From contig CM043961.1 of NCBI GenBank assembly GCA_014529385.2, positions 11,142,478 to 11,206,477 on the forward strand: DNA of 64,000 bases. Direction: 5' to 3'. Position 1 is the first letter of the stretch; every line of letters starts with the position of its first letter. Source of the DNA: Adiantum capillus-veneris. Taxonomy: Eukaryota > Streptophyta > Polypodiopsida > Polypodiales > Pteridaceae. The notes beneath the pieces are model-generated. The model saw only the letters and a list, made by a program, of their open reading frames with translations, searched no databases and had not been told where the DNA came from. Shown here one piece after another: positions 1 to 11,613 of this stretch. The position numbers and the translations under genes are program-made.

Positions 1-1560
1 GTACTTCTCCCATTGGGACTTTTGATCTACTTCTGTGACATAAGCTTTTAGTAGATCAAGAATGGTTAGGTTAGCTATTTCACTTTGGCCATCCGTTTGG
101 GGATGATAGGCCGAAGAGAAGTTTAGCCTTGTACCTAAATTCTCAAAGAGACCCTTCCAAAAATTACTGGTCATTCTAGGATCTCTATCCGACACTATGG
201 ACATGGGCAAGTCGTGGTACTTGTAGATTTGTGATATAAGGGGGGTTGCTATTTGATGGGCTTTGATATTATTTTTGATAGGTATGAAATGTTCTTGTTT
301 TCTAAACCTGACTACTATCGTCCATATTCATGTATTCCCATGGATAGACTTGGGAAACTCAAAGATAAAATCCATGGATATGCTCCCCCATGGTGAATTA
401 CGGATTGGCGAAGGTTGAAGCAATCCAGGTTGCTTCCCTCTATCAAACTTCTTCTTTTGGCATACCACACATTTTGTAACATACTCTTGTATGTTTGCTT
501 TCATGGCAGGCCAATAAAAATATGTTTCTATCCCTTTTAGGGTAGACTGAATCCCTCTATGCCCCGCATGAGGAGGAGCATGAGATTCATACATTACTTT
601 CTCACGTAGTGAGTTAGTAACACATAGTCTATTGCCATAGAGAAGATGACCATCTTGTAGGATAAATTGTTCTTCTTTCTTCCCTAGTGCAAGGGCTGAA
701 ATCACATCTCTAAAATCGAGATCATTAGCACACTCATCTATCATAGAAGAGAGATCATTGTGAGTTGCTATGGAAACTGCATTCACTCTCGATCATCTTG
801 AAAGTGCATCCACAACTTGATTATGCTTGCCAGCAATGTGAGCAATATGAAAATAATATTGCGAAAGGAAATTTTCCCACCTCATTTTTTTGTCGGAGAG
901 CTTGGTCTGCATCATGAAGTACTTAAGGCTTTGGTGATATGTTTGCAGAATGAAAGGAGTCCCCAGTAAATAGTGCTTCCACAAATCTAGGGCATGTAGA
1001 ACTGCTAAGAGTTCCTTCTCATATATGCCTAGAGCTTGCTCAACAGGGTCGAGCCGTTGACTTTCATAGGCTACGGCATGCCCTTCTTGGAGCAAAACAT
1101 CTCCAAGGCAATTGCCACAAGCGTCACATTGGACCTCAAATGGCTTTGAGAGATCCGGTAGTGTAAGCACAGGTTGAGAGATAAGATTTTCTTTAATCTT
1201 TTCAAAAGCATTTTTCTCCTTGGTGGACCATATACACCTAACATTTTTCTTTGTTAGGTCATGTAATGGTCCCGTGATTTGTGAGAACTTTCCTATGAAG
1301 CGTCTATACTATGCACACATATCTATAAAGCTTCTTAGTTCATGGAGATTCCTTGGATTAGGCCATCCTTTTATTACCTCTAGCTCTGATGGATCCATTT
1401 GGATGCCATCTTGAGAGATAATGTGACCTAAATACTGAATCTCTTGAAGAAAATTTCACTTTTCTTTTGATTAAAATAAAGTTTACTCTCTCATAAAACT
1501 TGAAATATTATTTGGAGATGTTGCTTCTGTTCATGTAATGAATTAGAGTAGATGATTAGA
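1..1560 (-). pseudogene. Ty3/gypsy pol remnant (RT C-terminus, RNase H, integrase)
   Basis: This is the pol region of a Ty3/gypsy retrotransposon read on the minus strand and cut by the window start. From 1550 downward it shows an RT palm fragment (ILIYSNSLHEQKQHL without the preceding catalytic pair), then the thumb motif IQYLGHIISQDGI. An RNase H domain at 793-1170 ends in the hallmark VDALSR. The integrase H2C2 finger (HRGI, WPAM, CVVCQ) is at about 460-590. The integrase core shows SMDFIFEFPK, VSDRDPRMTSNFW and HPQTDGQSE, so the catalytic D, D and E are visible. It is dead: in-frame stops at 1309-1311 (TAG), 793-795 (TGA) and 328-330 (TGA), another stop near 1495, and a frameshift near 1441. 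The first two thirds of the RT are missing. Confidence 0.9.
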
Positions 1561-1852
1561 GTACTCTTTTGGAAGTCTCACTAGGAGGCTTCCTAGGTAC
1601 TCTCTCTTCTTGGTGGGGAGTTTGGAGAATACCATGGGTGCGCAATTATTGTAGCACTTCTCCTTGGAGGGATGGGTTGCCAAGGGCTTGTTGAAGCTTA
1701 GAAACAAGATAGTTTACAAGCATAGGGGCATCATTAGTTGCTCTTTCATTAGCAAAATCAAACCTATCAACATTCATTTCAATCTCTTTCACTTTGTCAT
1801 TCATACTAGCAGATTTTAGGTGTAAACTTTTACTTGTACTTTGGCACTTCAA
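1561..1852 (-). pseudogene. Gag-like remnant fused to pol by internal deletion
   Basis: A 68-codon minus-strand open frame (1646-1852, MKCQSTSKSLHL...) is followed, after a TAA stop, by a Ser/Pro/Lys-rich stretch ending close to 1561. At that point the sequence passes abruptly into the RT palm. The position upstream of pol and the composition suggest a piece of gag N-terminal region joined to RT by a deletion of gag, protease and most of RT. No zinc knuckle or capsid motif is visible, so the gag label rests on position. Confidence 0.4.
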
Positions 1853-2478
1853 GCCCTAGTTGCTACTCCTCTTTACCTTCAAAGATAAGCACTCATTAAG
1901 AACAAGTTCCTAATGAGCATAGAGAGAGTACTTAATTGAGAAATCAACATAGCAATTTACACCTAGCTAATTTGGCATTGACAATACTTGAAAAGAGAGA
2001 GAAAAAGAACAATTGACAACAATTGAGGATCGGATTTACATGGAGCCGGTCCCCCCTCCATAAAGGCTTTGTATTATAGCTTCTCCCATCAAAGGAGACT
2101 TTTGTACAATACAATTCTTGTGTTCCTTGACAAAACTCATTGGTGCAATGAAAATGGAAGCTTCATGCAACAAATTATGCTTGAAAATCACGCCTAGTGT
2201 CCCTAGCCTCAGTCCCAAGACCTCACACACCTTCAAAAAATGTGAGAGCTAGCAGGGAATGAGGATAGAGAAGAAGGGGTATCTTACAAGAAAGAAGTAT
2301 TCTCCTCACATAATCACTCTAATAGTATAGATTAGCTTAGTAATTATCCTGGTAGAGGAGATGATCATGCCATTGAAGCTTGGCTCTTGGTTGGATTTGC
2401 ATTCCATAGCCAAGAGTTGTTGGTGTAGGCCTCTACTTCTCAATGCTTGGAGAAGGAGACGGAGTTCTTCTTGCACAC

Positions 2479-2481
<3 letters not shown>
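1853..2481. other. Probable 5' region of the decayed gypsy element, no gene seen
   Basis: AT-rich sequence upstream (in the minus-strand sense) of the gag-like remnant. It would hold the leader and 5' LTR of that element, but I find neither a TGGTATCAGAGC-type primer site nor a matching LTR pair inside the window. Short open frames here have no recognisable content. Confidence 0.3.

Positions 2482-2509
<28 letters not shown>
2482..2509 (+). repeat. (TG)14 microsatellite
   Basis: Uninterrupted TG dinucleotides, preceded by a short CACACA stretch. Confidence 0.95.
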
Positions 2510-2997
2510 GGAATGAGTTATAGTAAAAATGCAGCCTTCTCTCTCATCTTGGTCGACCCCTCTTGCTATTTGCTCATGCTGGCACCCCATTGGCCCCTGT
2601 AAAGCTTAGCCAATCACAAATTAGAATCATAATTGCTAGCCTTGTGACATGTGTCCCCCTTTCCTCTTTTGTGAGAGCTTTATGTAATTAAATAATTCAA
2701 TTAAACTCTCATTGGACCTCTTAGTCTTCTTGCCAATAGGAATCAGTCAAGCCATTGGGCTGCTGAATGCTCATTGGACCCCTTGGTAGACTGTCCCCAA
2801 TAGTCTTCTAGGGAGCTTAATTTCTATTGGTTCTCTTATCAAGAATTTTTAAATTTATTAGACTAAATTTACTATATCCTAATTCTCATTGGTCCACCTC
2901 TATGGCCATCCAATAGGATTTGAGGGAAGCTTGGGGGCAATTGGCGTAGGAGCCTGACATGTGTCCAGTATTCCCTTTGTGTAAAGGGGAAGCTTTG

Positions 2998-2999
<2 letters not shown>
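2510..2999. other. Anonymous sequence between two (TG)n tracts
   Basis: No gene recognised. Short phrases of the type 'CATTGGACC(C/T)CTTGG(T)' and 'CTATTGG/CCAATAGG' recur between 2700 and 2920, suggesting an old degenerate repeat. Confidence 0.3.

Positions 3000-3073
<74 letters not shown>
3000..3073 (+). repeat. (GT)37 microsatellite
   Basis: 74 bp of uninterrupted GT dinucleotides. Open frames across it encode only alternating Cys-Val or His-Thr and are not genes. Confidence 0.98.
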
Positions 3074-3075
<2 letters not shown>

Positions 3076-3959
3076 CTCTCTCATCCCCTACTCTCATGGC
3101 TCGCCCCCTCCTTGATAGGGATGTGGGAAGACTTTTTAGTCTTCCCATGACCATCCAAATTTCCCTTACATTGGCCTTTGGACAATTGAATAAAAGATCA
3201 GGAACCTTAGCCTATTAAAGTCTTAATGGAGCTGAACCTTAGGTCTTTTAAGCCCCATTGAATCGCATTGCTCTTTTGTAGACTGTCCCCCTTTGGATCC
3301 CTATTTTCCCTTCTCTGGATCCCTGCAGAGACCGGTCTGGCAGCCTTACCAATATTCTAGCTATTACTCCCCTCATACTTCCCCATATTAAATGATCAAT
3401 TTAACATGAGAAAATCATTTGGGAGGATTAGATATTTGAGAGATGTAGTTGGCCATGGACGTGCAAAAGATGTGTAGTGCTATTTCCACCCAATGAGTCA
3501 TCTTGTGAGGAGTACCATCGCCACTTGGTTGTATTCACATCGAGCAGGTATGCTAAAGATGGATAATTTTAAGCCTTTAAAAGAGGTGAAAATAAGCATA
3601 GCTCATGTTTGCTCATTGGATGACTTATACATCAGACTCGGCATTCTTGAGTCCATGGGATTGGCCCTTAAATTGATGCAGGAAGAGATGAAGAATGGTT
3701 TATAGACATTGAAGCATGTTTCTAGGCCACTATTCTTCACAAGGTCATCTCCATACACATCCCACATTCACGCAAACAAATAGTTCAAGAAACCATTAAT
3801 GTGTTAGAAATCATGCAAGTTCTAGATGAAGGACAATCTCCCTCTTCACCATCATCATTAGATGCTGGATCAATGGCACCTTCAACACATAATGTGTAAG
3901 GCACTACGACACCTTCCTCTCCCTACTTAACTTTCTCAAAGATTCAGGTATTGTGTATT
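3074..3959. other. Anonymous region with one short unrecognised open frame
   Basis: No supported gene. A 70-codon plus-strand frame at 3493-3705 (MSHLVRSTIATW...) has ordinary amino-acid composition, and readable codons continue a little upstream. I recognise no domain in it and there is no partner exon. It may be a fragment of a decayed gene or chance. Confidence 0.25.
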
Positions 3960-5660
3960 GATATATCCCAGTGCTGGAAAAAGGGCTAGGTTTAGTGCAG
4001 TCTCACCTAGAAATGTATTTGAGTGTAGCTTACTATAATCATATGTAGGTTTTCCAAGTTTTTGGAAAAATGATTGTTTATTTGAGTGCTTTAAAAAAAC
4101 CTAGGTTTACTAGTGATCTTGCCTACGAAATAAAACCTTCAAATATAGTAAATTTGCCTAAAATTTCTCATACATAGGTTTTCCATGTTTTTGGGAGAAA
4201 GTTTTATGTATCTGAGTGCTCAAAAAAACCTACATTTATTGTAATCTAACCTACAAATTTTGAGATTTACCTTTAAATTCTAGATTCGAAGGTAAGAACT
4301 CCTACAAAATTTAGACAAATTTAGAGTAAAAACCATCAAATACAATCAATTTTCCTCTAAAATTTCTCATAGGTAGGTTTTTTAATTTTTGAAAAAAGCA
4401 TTGTGTACGTGAGTTCTCAAAGAAAATCTAAGTTTAATGTAAATATAGTAAATTTTCCTCCTTGAAAAGTGACCCCAAAGAGTAAGAACCCCTAAGAAAG
4501 GGAGTGCCAAGGGCCACATAAGTGCATTCCACGAGGCTACATTTAAATATGGTGTACATGCTGACCAAAAAAAATTCAAATCGAAAGGTTTTTTAAAAGA
4601 TCCCCTCAATAGCCATTTTAGTTTGCTCATGTCAAATACTTGCATGATGCCACATGCCTTTGAGATATAAGGACACACAATTGTATCTAGACATGATTCC
4701 TCGCCTTGCCTCGTGTGAAAACTACTCAAAGCTTCCTTACCCTCACCCTTCTCCTTCCAAACATATGCGGCATCCTAAACTACAAATATTAATACAAGGA
4801 GAAAAGCACTATATATCCAAATTCTCAAAAAAAAAACCTAGGCGAAGTGTAATCCCCACCTACAAATTTTGAAGTTTATATCTAAATTCTGGATTTGAAG
4901 GTCAGAAAACCTACAAAGTTTAGAGAAATTAGCATGGATGAATGATAGATCAAAGGGGAGGTATACAATCATCATCATACACGCAAACTGAGAAATTTAA
5001 ATATAAAACCTTCAAATATAGTAAGTTTGTTCTAAAATTTGATCATATATTTGTCTTTTAAATTTCAATTTTTTGTGAGATTTTCCAAGAGCCCTTTATG
5101 GAAACCATAAAAACCTACAAATTTAAAAAGGAAAATCTCCAAATTTTATAGGCAAATTCTAGGAAAATCAGGTGAGGACCTTCAAATATACTTTTCTCAT
5201 ATGTAGGTTTTCCAAGCGTTTGAAAAAGAGCACTATGTATCCAACTGCTCGAAAAAAGGCTAGGTTTAATGTAATCTCACGTACAAATTTTAAATTCTAG
5301 ATTTGAAGGGAACAAAACCCATGAAGTCAAAGAAACTTACTGTAAAAACACTCAAATATACTAAATCTCAAGATTAAAGTTCTCATATGTAGGTTTTCTA
5401 AGTTTTTAGGAAAAACCACTATGTATCCAAGTGCTCGAAAAAACCTAGGTTTGGTGTAAACCCACCTACAAATTTTGAGATTTACATCTAAATTCTAGTT
5501 TGAAGGTGAGAATACCTACGAAGTTCATAGAGAGAAACCTAGGTCTAGTGTAATCCCACCCACAAATTTTGAGATTTACCTTTAAATTCTAATTTGAAGT
5601 TGAAAACACCTTCAAAGTTTAGAGAAATTCGGCACAAAAACCTTCAAATATAATCAATAA
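3960..5660. repeat. Degenerate AT-rich minisatellite, unit about 130-200 bp
   Basis: The same set of phrases returns in the same order: CTCATATGTAGGTTTTCCAAG, then CTATGTATCCAAGTGCTCG, then AAACCTAGGTTTAGTGTAA, then ACCTACAAATTTTGAGAT, then TAAATTCTAGATTTGAAGG. Clear starts of the first phrase lie near 4040, 4165, 4364, 5190 and 5380. The copies are diverged and of uneven length, so this is an old tandem array. The block 4450-4760 within it is unlike the unit and may be an insertion. Confidence 0.7.
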
Positions 5661-5785
5661 TTTACTCCACCTTCCGTCGTTGTCAACTTGCAATTCCTCA
5701 CCACCTACCCTAGATTTTCTCCATGTCTAGGATTTGTCGGCTTAGGCTTACTTGCCTTTGTTCTTCATTGGCTATGGGACCAATT

Positions 5786-5786
<1 letters not shown>

Positions 5787-5871
<85 letters not shown>

Positions 5872-5902
5872 GTGCATAGGCAACATGCAGCTCTGATATT
5901 GT

Positions 5903-5977
<75 letters not shown>

Positions 5978-6004
5978 GAATGCTACAAGCTAGTTGCTCT
6001 CTCT

Positions 6005-6040
<36 letters not shown>

Positions 6041-6043
6041 ATC

Positions 6044-6097
<54 letters not shown>
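5787..6097 (+). repeat. Three compound (CT)n(CA)n microsatellites
   Basis: Three successive blocks each go from a CT tract directly into a CA tract: 5787-5835/5836-5868, 5905-5938/5939-5975 and 5996-6043/6044-6097. Spacers of 20-40 bp separate them. All have the same polarity. Long open frames across them encode Leu-Ser and His-Thr repeats and are not genes. Confidence 0.97.
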
Positions 6098-6101
<4 letters not shown>

Positions 6102-6240
6102 GACACACATAGAGACTTGCATGCACACATGGGCTTGCTCAGTTAGATTGGACTCACACACACACACACAACCAATGCCTAGTCGCACTATAGGTTGGGA
6201 TTTGAGTCTCATGCACACACGTAGCTAGCGGCCAATCATG

Positions 6241-6357
6241 TTTCTTCTTTCTCTCTCTCTCTCTTTCTCTCTCTCTGCTCTCATCTCTCTCTCTCTGTAT
6301 CTATATATATTATATATATTCAGTGTTATATATATATATATATATATATCAATATAT

Positions 6358-6400
<43 letters not shown>

Positions 6401-6442
6401 GTTATATATATATATATATGATATATATTTATATATAATATA

Positions 6443-6483
<41 letters not shown>

Positions 6484-6507
6484 TATATATTATATATATA
6501 TTATATA

Positions 6508-6554
<47 letters not shown>
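6241..6554. repeat. (CT)n followed by about 260 bp of (TA)n-rich sequence
   Basis: An interrupted CT tract at 6249-6298 passes into almost pure alternating TA from 6300 to 6554, ending in a short CACACA run. Alternating TA of this length can extrude cruciforms and is prone to length change; nothing else is encoded here. Confidence 0.95.
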
Positions 6555-6557
<3 letters not shown>

Positions 6558-6835
6558 ACACACACACTAACTCCTCGGATTCGGTGTCACTCTAAATAAT
6601 TATGTGACTTTCACGTGAGTGCATTATAAGGGGTGATTAAATTTCTTTTTTTCTCACATTTTCACATACACAAGGGTACCATAAAATGGAATTGCAGAAA
6701 AGAATTACAAATTGAATTAAAAAAAGGGTACATTTTATTTTTCAAAAATTTATACATAAAGAGTTTTAAAAATAGTCCTTAGACGCGCGCGATAAACACA
6801 ATTTATACATAGTGAATCCCCTGAGACTAACACTA

Positions 6836-7105
6836 ACACATGAACACACATACATACACATAGCATGGACATGAACGCACACAGAAGCAATTGTTGCAGG
6901 TCGAGATTGGACCGAGACCTTCAAGCGTCGAGGTCGTCAAACTATAATTATTTCATGGAGTTCCAAATGTGGACGTTTCTGCAAGCTACAATGGATGACA
7001 CGTGGAAGGCCTTTCCTCGCTTGGAAAATTTAAGCTCCATTATATATGGATAGATTTACTTTAAAATTATTTCAATCAAGAATTTTTTTTGGCACTCTCT
7101 TTGAG

Positions 7106-7175
<70 letters not shown>

Positions 7176-7432
7176 TGTCCTTCCATTTTGGGGTTGTTCA
7201 TGTCTAGTTTTAAATTTAAATTGGAGTTTGGTATATTAATTAAAAATTTCTAGCTAGAATCCAAGTTCGCCTTGAAGTAAATCAAGAAAATTTTGATAGT
7301 GTATATACGAACAATTTCTTAAATTTTTAAATTTTATGGCCATTGGCTCTTCAAAAGCAAAGTTGAGCCACCCTTCAATTAGAGAAAATTAAAGTCTCTA
7401 AAAGTAGAGTGAGACCTTTCTTTTTAAACTTT

Positions 7433-7469
<37 letters not shown>

Positions 7470-7759
7470 TACACACACACAAAAACACATGAACACACCA
7501 CAAGCACACAGCATGGACGCAAGCACATGCATGAGCAGCTATTGCATGTCAAGATTGGACTAAGACCTTCAAGCGCCGAGGTTGTCGAGCTACAATTATT
7601 TCATGGAGTTCCAAACGTGAGCATTTGTGCAAGCTGCAGTGGATGACACGTGGAGGCCGTCTTCTTCCTTGAAAATTTTAATATCCATTATATATAGTAT
7701 AGATAGATTTACTTTAAAATTATTTCGATCAAAAAAAATAAATTGTCACTCTTTGAGAC

Positions 7760-7796
<37 letters not shown>

Positions 7797-8240
7797 GCAT
7801 ATATACACACACAGACACACACACACATACACATACACATACACATACCCTTTCATTTTGGGGCTATTCAAGATCAATGTTCGCTTAAAATCCGACAAAA
7901 ATTTTGCTAGTGTACATAGAAACAATTTCTTAAATTTTTAAATTTTATGGCCATTGGGTTTCCAAAAGCAAAGTTGAGCCACCCTTCAATAATTAAGAAA
8001 AAGTAAAGCTAGAAAAAGTAAAACTTTTTTTTTTAACTTTGAAAGGTTAAAAAGTGAAGGTTGAAAAGGTTCACAGTCTCCGGGATTCCAAGATTTGGAG
8101 AAATGAGACATTTTGTAAGGTTTTCTTTGAAGTGAAAGCACTTACTTACATTGGAGGGTCTCTCCTTCCTTAAAAATTTTAAGTTGCATTATGTATAGTA
8201 TAGAAGTGTCGATAAGCTATTGCATGTCTAAACATGTCCA
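6836..8240 (+). repeat. Tandem duplication, unit about 610-650 bp, two full copies and a partial third
   Basis: Copy 1 (about 6836-7410) and copy 2 (about 7485-8025) share, in order, a CACACA-rich start with 'AGCATGGAC', 'TTCATGGAGTTCCAAA', 'TGGATGACACGTGGA', 'TAGATTTACTTTAAAATTAT', a (CT)n(CA)n microsatellite, 'CCATTTTGGGG' and 'AAGCAAAGTTGAGCCACCC'. A partial third copy near 8160-8240 repeats 'AATTTTAAGTTGCATTAT' and 'AGCTATTGCATGTC'. No coding function is seen. Microsatellites inside the unit (7109-7174, 7434-7466, 7761-7796) account for much of the length difference. Confidence 0.8.
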
Positions 8241-8335
8241 CACAAATAGGGAGATTATTATATAATATTAGAGAAAACATAGAGCCAATGAGACCAAGCA
8301 AGTTATAAGGAGTTTACAAATTAGCGATATGTAAG

Positions 8336-8368
8336 AAATGAAGATGGCATGCTTCTAATGTATCAAAA
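8336..8368. repeat. Target-site duplication of LINE insertion, left copy
   Basis: 33 bp beginning AAATGAAGATGGC, matched by 8999-9031 with a single T/C difference. It marks the left edge of the LINE fragment. Confidence 0.9.
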
Positions 8369-8998
8369 AACAGCAGTGTATGACTCTCGAAGGTATTGTG
8401 GGGAGCATTGATGACTGGGGTAAAGGCTCTTGCTAGGGAAATTGGCTCGGATAGATGCTCACAATGCAGAATGGCTTAGAAAGACCTCTCTCACCTTTTC
8501 AAGGAGTGCCCTGTGTTCAGTGGCCTTGTGGGTAAGATATGCAAATGGGTGCAAAGGACATGGAAGATAGGATTCTAAAAGAATGATCTGTTCTTGGGAG
8601 GAAAGGTGTTGAAAAGCAAGGAGATGCTTATTGCAACACATATTGTTAGATAATGCTACTTCAAAAAGGTATGGAAGGCTAGGAATGGTTGCTTATTGGA
8701 CCAAACCATGGAAACAACCAGGTTCACAAAGATAATTCAAGAAAGCAGGGGGGCGATCCTGGCCTTTGGAAAATTCACAAGAACTCTGTTAAATGGAACA
8801 GATCAATTGTCACCGCTTTAACTGACTCTAATAGATAAGAACCCGGGGTTGTCCATGGGGTGGCTCCCCTATTAGCCGATGTATCAATGATATCTAAGAG
8901 TTGTCATGGCTCGACATGAGCATGGCACAAATATAAATTTTTGTAGTTGTCAATATAATTCACTCACCATTGTGAGTTTTACCAAATAAAAAATTTAA
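8369..8998 (+). mobile_element. 5'-truncated LINE (L1-type) insertion
   Basis: A 630-bp plus-strand insertion bounded by a 33-bp target-site duplication. It carries the C-terminal end of LINE ORF2, about 180 bp of 3' untranslated sequence and a short A-rich tail (AAATAAAAAATTTAAAA). 5' truncation, an A-rich tail and a long duplication are the normal outcome of target-primed reverse transcription in the L1 clade. Confidence 0.85.
8405..8820 (+). pseudogene. LINE ORF2 C-terminal zinc-binding domain (zf-RVT)
   Basis: Reading from 8405 gives ALMTGVKALAREIGSDRCSQC, with the CxxC pair followed after a stop codon by DLSHLFKECPVFSGLVGKI, the His-x(4)-Cys half of the zf-RVT signature found at the end of plant LINE ORF2 proteins. 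Stops at about 8477, 8576 and 8648 break the frame; the frame stays readable in between (KNDLFLGGKVLKSKEMLIAT, VWKARNGCLLDQTMETTRFT). The family role is RNA binding during target-primed reverse transcription. This copy is dead on arrival by truncation and later stops. Confidence 0.8.
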
Positions 8999-9031
8999 AA
9001 ATGAAGATGGCATGCTTCTAATGTACCAAAA
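8999..9031. repeat. Target-site duplication of LINE insertion, right copy
   Basis: 33 bp, identical to 8336-8368 apart from one transition. Confidence 0.9.
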
Positions 9032-9072
9032 GAGAAAAAGATATCAGATTTCTATTGCTATACTAGAAAAAC

Positions 9073-9267
9073 TGTTGGGGTTAAGGCCTATGTGCCTTGA
9101 CCAGTCGCCCAGGTCATGGGCGCCCGCCCATTGTTACCCTATACTTATAGTGAGTATATTGTATAGGGGGTGCTTGCACTTCACAGTCTCCCCACCCACA
9201 TCGTGTGTGTGTCTCCTTCTCTCTCTCTCTCGCACTCTCCGTCTGTGGTGCTCCCCGATCCCCTTTA
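9073..9267 (+). repeat. Left LTR (195 bp) of the copia derivative
   Basis: Begins TGTTGGGGTTAAGGCC and ends ...CCCCTTTA. The 3' copy ends ...CCCCTTCG; an ancestral CA terminus changed by one mutation in each copy would explain both. The two LTRs differ by a 4-bp CT length change and a few substitutions, so the insertion is not very recent. Confidence 0.85.
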
Positions 9268-9269
9268 AT

Positions 9270-9281
9270 TGCTATTAGAGT
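9270..9281 (+). other. Degenerate primer-binding site (tRNA-iMet type)
   Basis: TGCTATTAGAGT, just after the left LTR, matches 9 of 12 positions of TGGTATCAGAGC, the usual plant copia primer site complementary to initiator tRNA-Met. Confidence 0.6.
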
Positions 9282-9282
9282 G

Positions 9283-10801
9283 TAGGTGCGGAGGGAGCGC
9301 GTGTGTGCACAGTCACGACGACAGCGGAGAGCCAACAAGCAGTAGAAGATCGAGTTCGAAATTCTGTGCAGAAGACTTACTGTGAGAATCTGGAAGAGAG
9401 GTTGACTGGGTGTATCTCTGCTTACGAGATGGGGATTAATAAAATAGAACTGGAGAAAATCAAAGCTTGCATAATAAGCTAGCGCTATCTAAAGTCTATA
9501 GAGGCCGCTTGAGGAATTAAACAAGGCAGCGCTATTAAGCTATTCAAGCAAGCACAAGAGAGCTTCAACAACAAGCAAGTGCTATGAGTTTGAGGAGAGA
9601 CCAAAATCGTTGCCTGCAGGAGCAGCAGAGTGGATTTTAGTGGAATCTGCTATTCTCCACGGCTACAGGTGCATAGAGAGTGACTCTCTTCATTGGTGGT
9701 GCACACATACTTCGGCATCGGCAAGTGGATCTGTGGAGGAATCTGTCCTCGCTGCAAGAGAGCCAGTCATCTCTCTGAAGGGAGGGGAGTGCGCAGGAGA
9801 TTGACGACACTCCTCCAGATTCAAGCCAAGAGACGAAGTACAGGTACAGGGTTTGCACTACAGATTTCTCTAGGTGCCCGGTTGGCATAGAGCGTGTTTT
9901 GTGCTTTGCCAGGCTATGTATGCCATTGTGGAGAGCTGTTACGCTCTAGTCTCCTGGATTTCAGTTCCAGAGGTGTTGCAGTGTGCTGTTTACTGGCTTT
10001 GGTACCTTGCTTTGCCACAGGTGTACAGGTGACTTCTCTTCAGATGGGAGATGTACTACAGTGACTCGATGTCATGCATGGCAGTGTCTTGTTAGCCGGT
10101 TTGTGCTCATGTATGTACACTGCGGGAGCTCTTTGTATGCTCAGTGATCTGGTTGAGCTACTCCCAGATTGTTTGCCATAGGATTTGGCATCTTATTTCC
10201 TTTGTTGTTTTGGGTGTGACTTAGTCCCTGTACAAATAAGACTCTGTCCGATTTGTGCCAGGAGTTTTATGCATGTTGTGACAGTGTTCGTAAGATATTA
10301 GACATGCATTGACTTGTTGCTTGCGGCGGATAGGTTTTCCGCTTATGCGCTCACAGGTGGTCACTCTGATTGCATTGTTGGTCGGTTTTATGACAGAGGT
10401 TTGTAGCACAGGTTTTGTGCAGGCAATTTAATTCACAGATTTGCGGGGATTTGATCATGCATGTTGAGTGCTGATTGATTGCGCATTGGTCTTGTTGAGC
10501 GGTTGATCGACTTATGGTTATTTTGGGTTAGATAGCCATTTTACATCGAAACTCTGGTGAAATTTTCCCAGTATTTTGTGACATAATGTGAATGTTTCTT
10601 GCTTATCTTGGCTTGATTTTGGCACTCAGTTTTGGCTTTGAGAGTGTTGGTTACACTCAGAGTTTGCGTGCGTGTTCAAATGTGGGAGCCTTATGCTCAC
10701 AGATTGTCTCACAGATTTTGCATGGTGATTTTGCCATATTCTTGGACATTTGGCAGGTGCTGAGACATTGATTTTGCTTTCTTGTTTGCTACATTGTGCT
10801 C
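9283..10801 (+). other. Long leader of the copia derivative
   Basis: About 1.5 kb between primer site and gag start, with no conserved domain. Overlapping short frames on both strands at 9610-9890 are not supported. A leader this long is unusual for copia. Confidence 0.5.
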
Positions 10802-11613
10802 ATGGCAGAGACAAGTGATCGATCAGATTGTGACCTCTCACAAATGCGCGTGTTTGATGGGTCAGACTTTGCGGCATGGAGAGATTGTATGCTTGATGCA
10901 CTGACACAGTGAGGGTTGCATCGACCATTGAGTGGTGATGCAGGTAGACCTTCAAACATGTCTGACGATCAGTGTGGCAGGAGCTAGAGGAGATGGCACT
11001 ATCTACGCTCTCTTTGCACCTTGCGGAATCTGTATATGCTCTTGTTATGTATGAGACTACTTCGAGAGCACTTTGGCGCAGATTACATGATATGTATGAT
11101 AGATCTGAGTCATCAAGGACTCGTGTGAGACATGTACATTCACGAGTACACCGACAGGTGATATGTTGGTATTGTGGTCATTTTGGACACGTTAGACGGT
11201 GCTATTTTCGTCATATGCGACATCGTAGGAGACATGGCAGTCTCAAAGATGTATGTAGTGATGCCATGGACTCAGTTTCTTTGACAGTTGAGGCAGGTGT
11301 AGTGTCGGAGTATACTAGTGACGGGGATGTCACTTTTACCTCGAGCTATGCACGAGATGCTATACATGTGGATAGTGCACTCCCTTCGCAGTGGTTGCTA
11401 GACGCGGATGCTATGTTTCATGTCGCGTCGCATCGTGAATGGTTTTGTAGCTATTCTAGCGGGATGCTTGGCAGTGTACGTTTGATCGATGGATCGGTGC
11501 ATGCGATAGCAGGTGCAGGAGATGTGAAACTGTCATTACCAAGTGGTGCATCTTACTTGTTACGACATGTGCGCTATGTACCAGATTTGACAGTGAGTGA
11601 TTGGTCAGCTTAG
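10802..11613 (+). pseudogene. Copia gag with CCHC-like knuckle and protease motif
   Basis: A start at 10802 gives MAETSDRSDCDLSQMRVFDG and AAWRDCMLDALTQ, the usual N-terminus of copia gag ('FDGSDFAAWRD'). A TGA follows at 10910, and a frameshift near 10970 moves reading into the long frame 10972-11613. That frame holds gag helices (SRALWRRLHDMYDRSES), a shortened zinc knuckle CWYCGHFGHVRRC (spacing 2-4-3 rather than 2-4-4), and the aspartic protease region QWLLDADAMFHV. In the protease the usual D-S/T-G active site reads D-A-D, which should be inactive. The retropepsin-linked segment GDVKLSLPSGASYLLRHVRYVPDL follows. Confidence 0.75.

Noticed and set aside
6300..6554. Replication origin or matrix-attachment site in the TA-rich stretch
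   Set aside because: Simple alternating TA repeats explain it; nothing specific supports a functional call.
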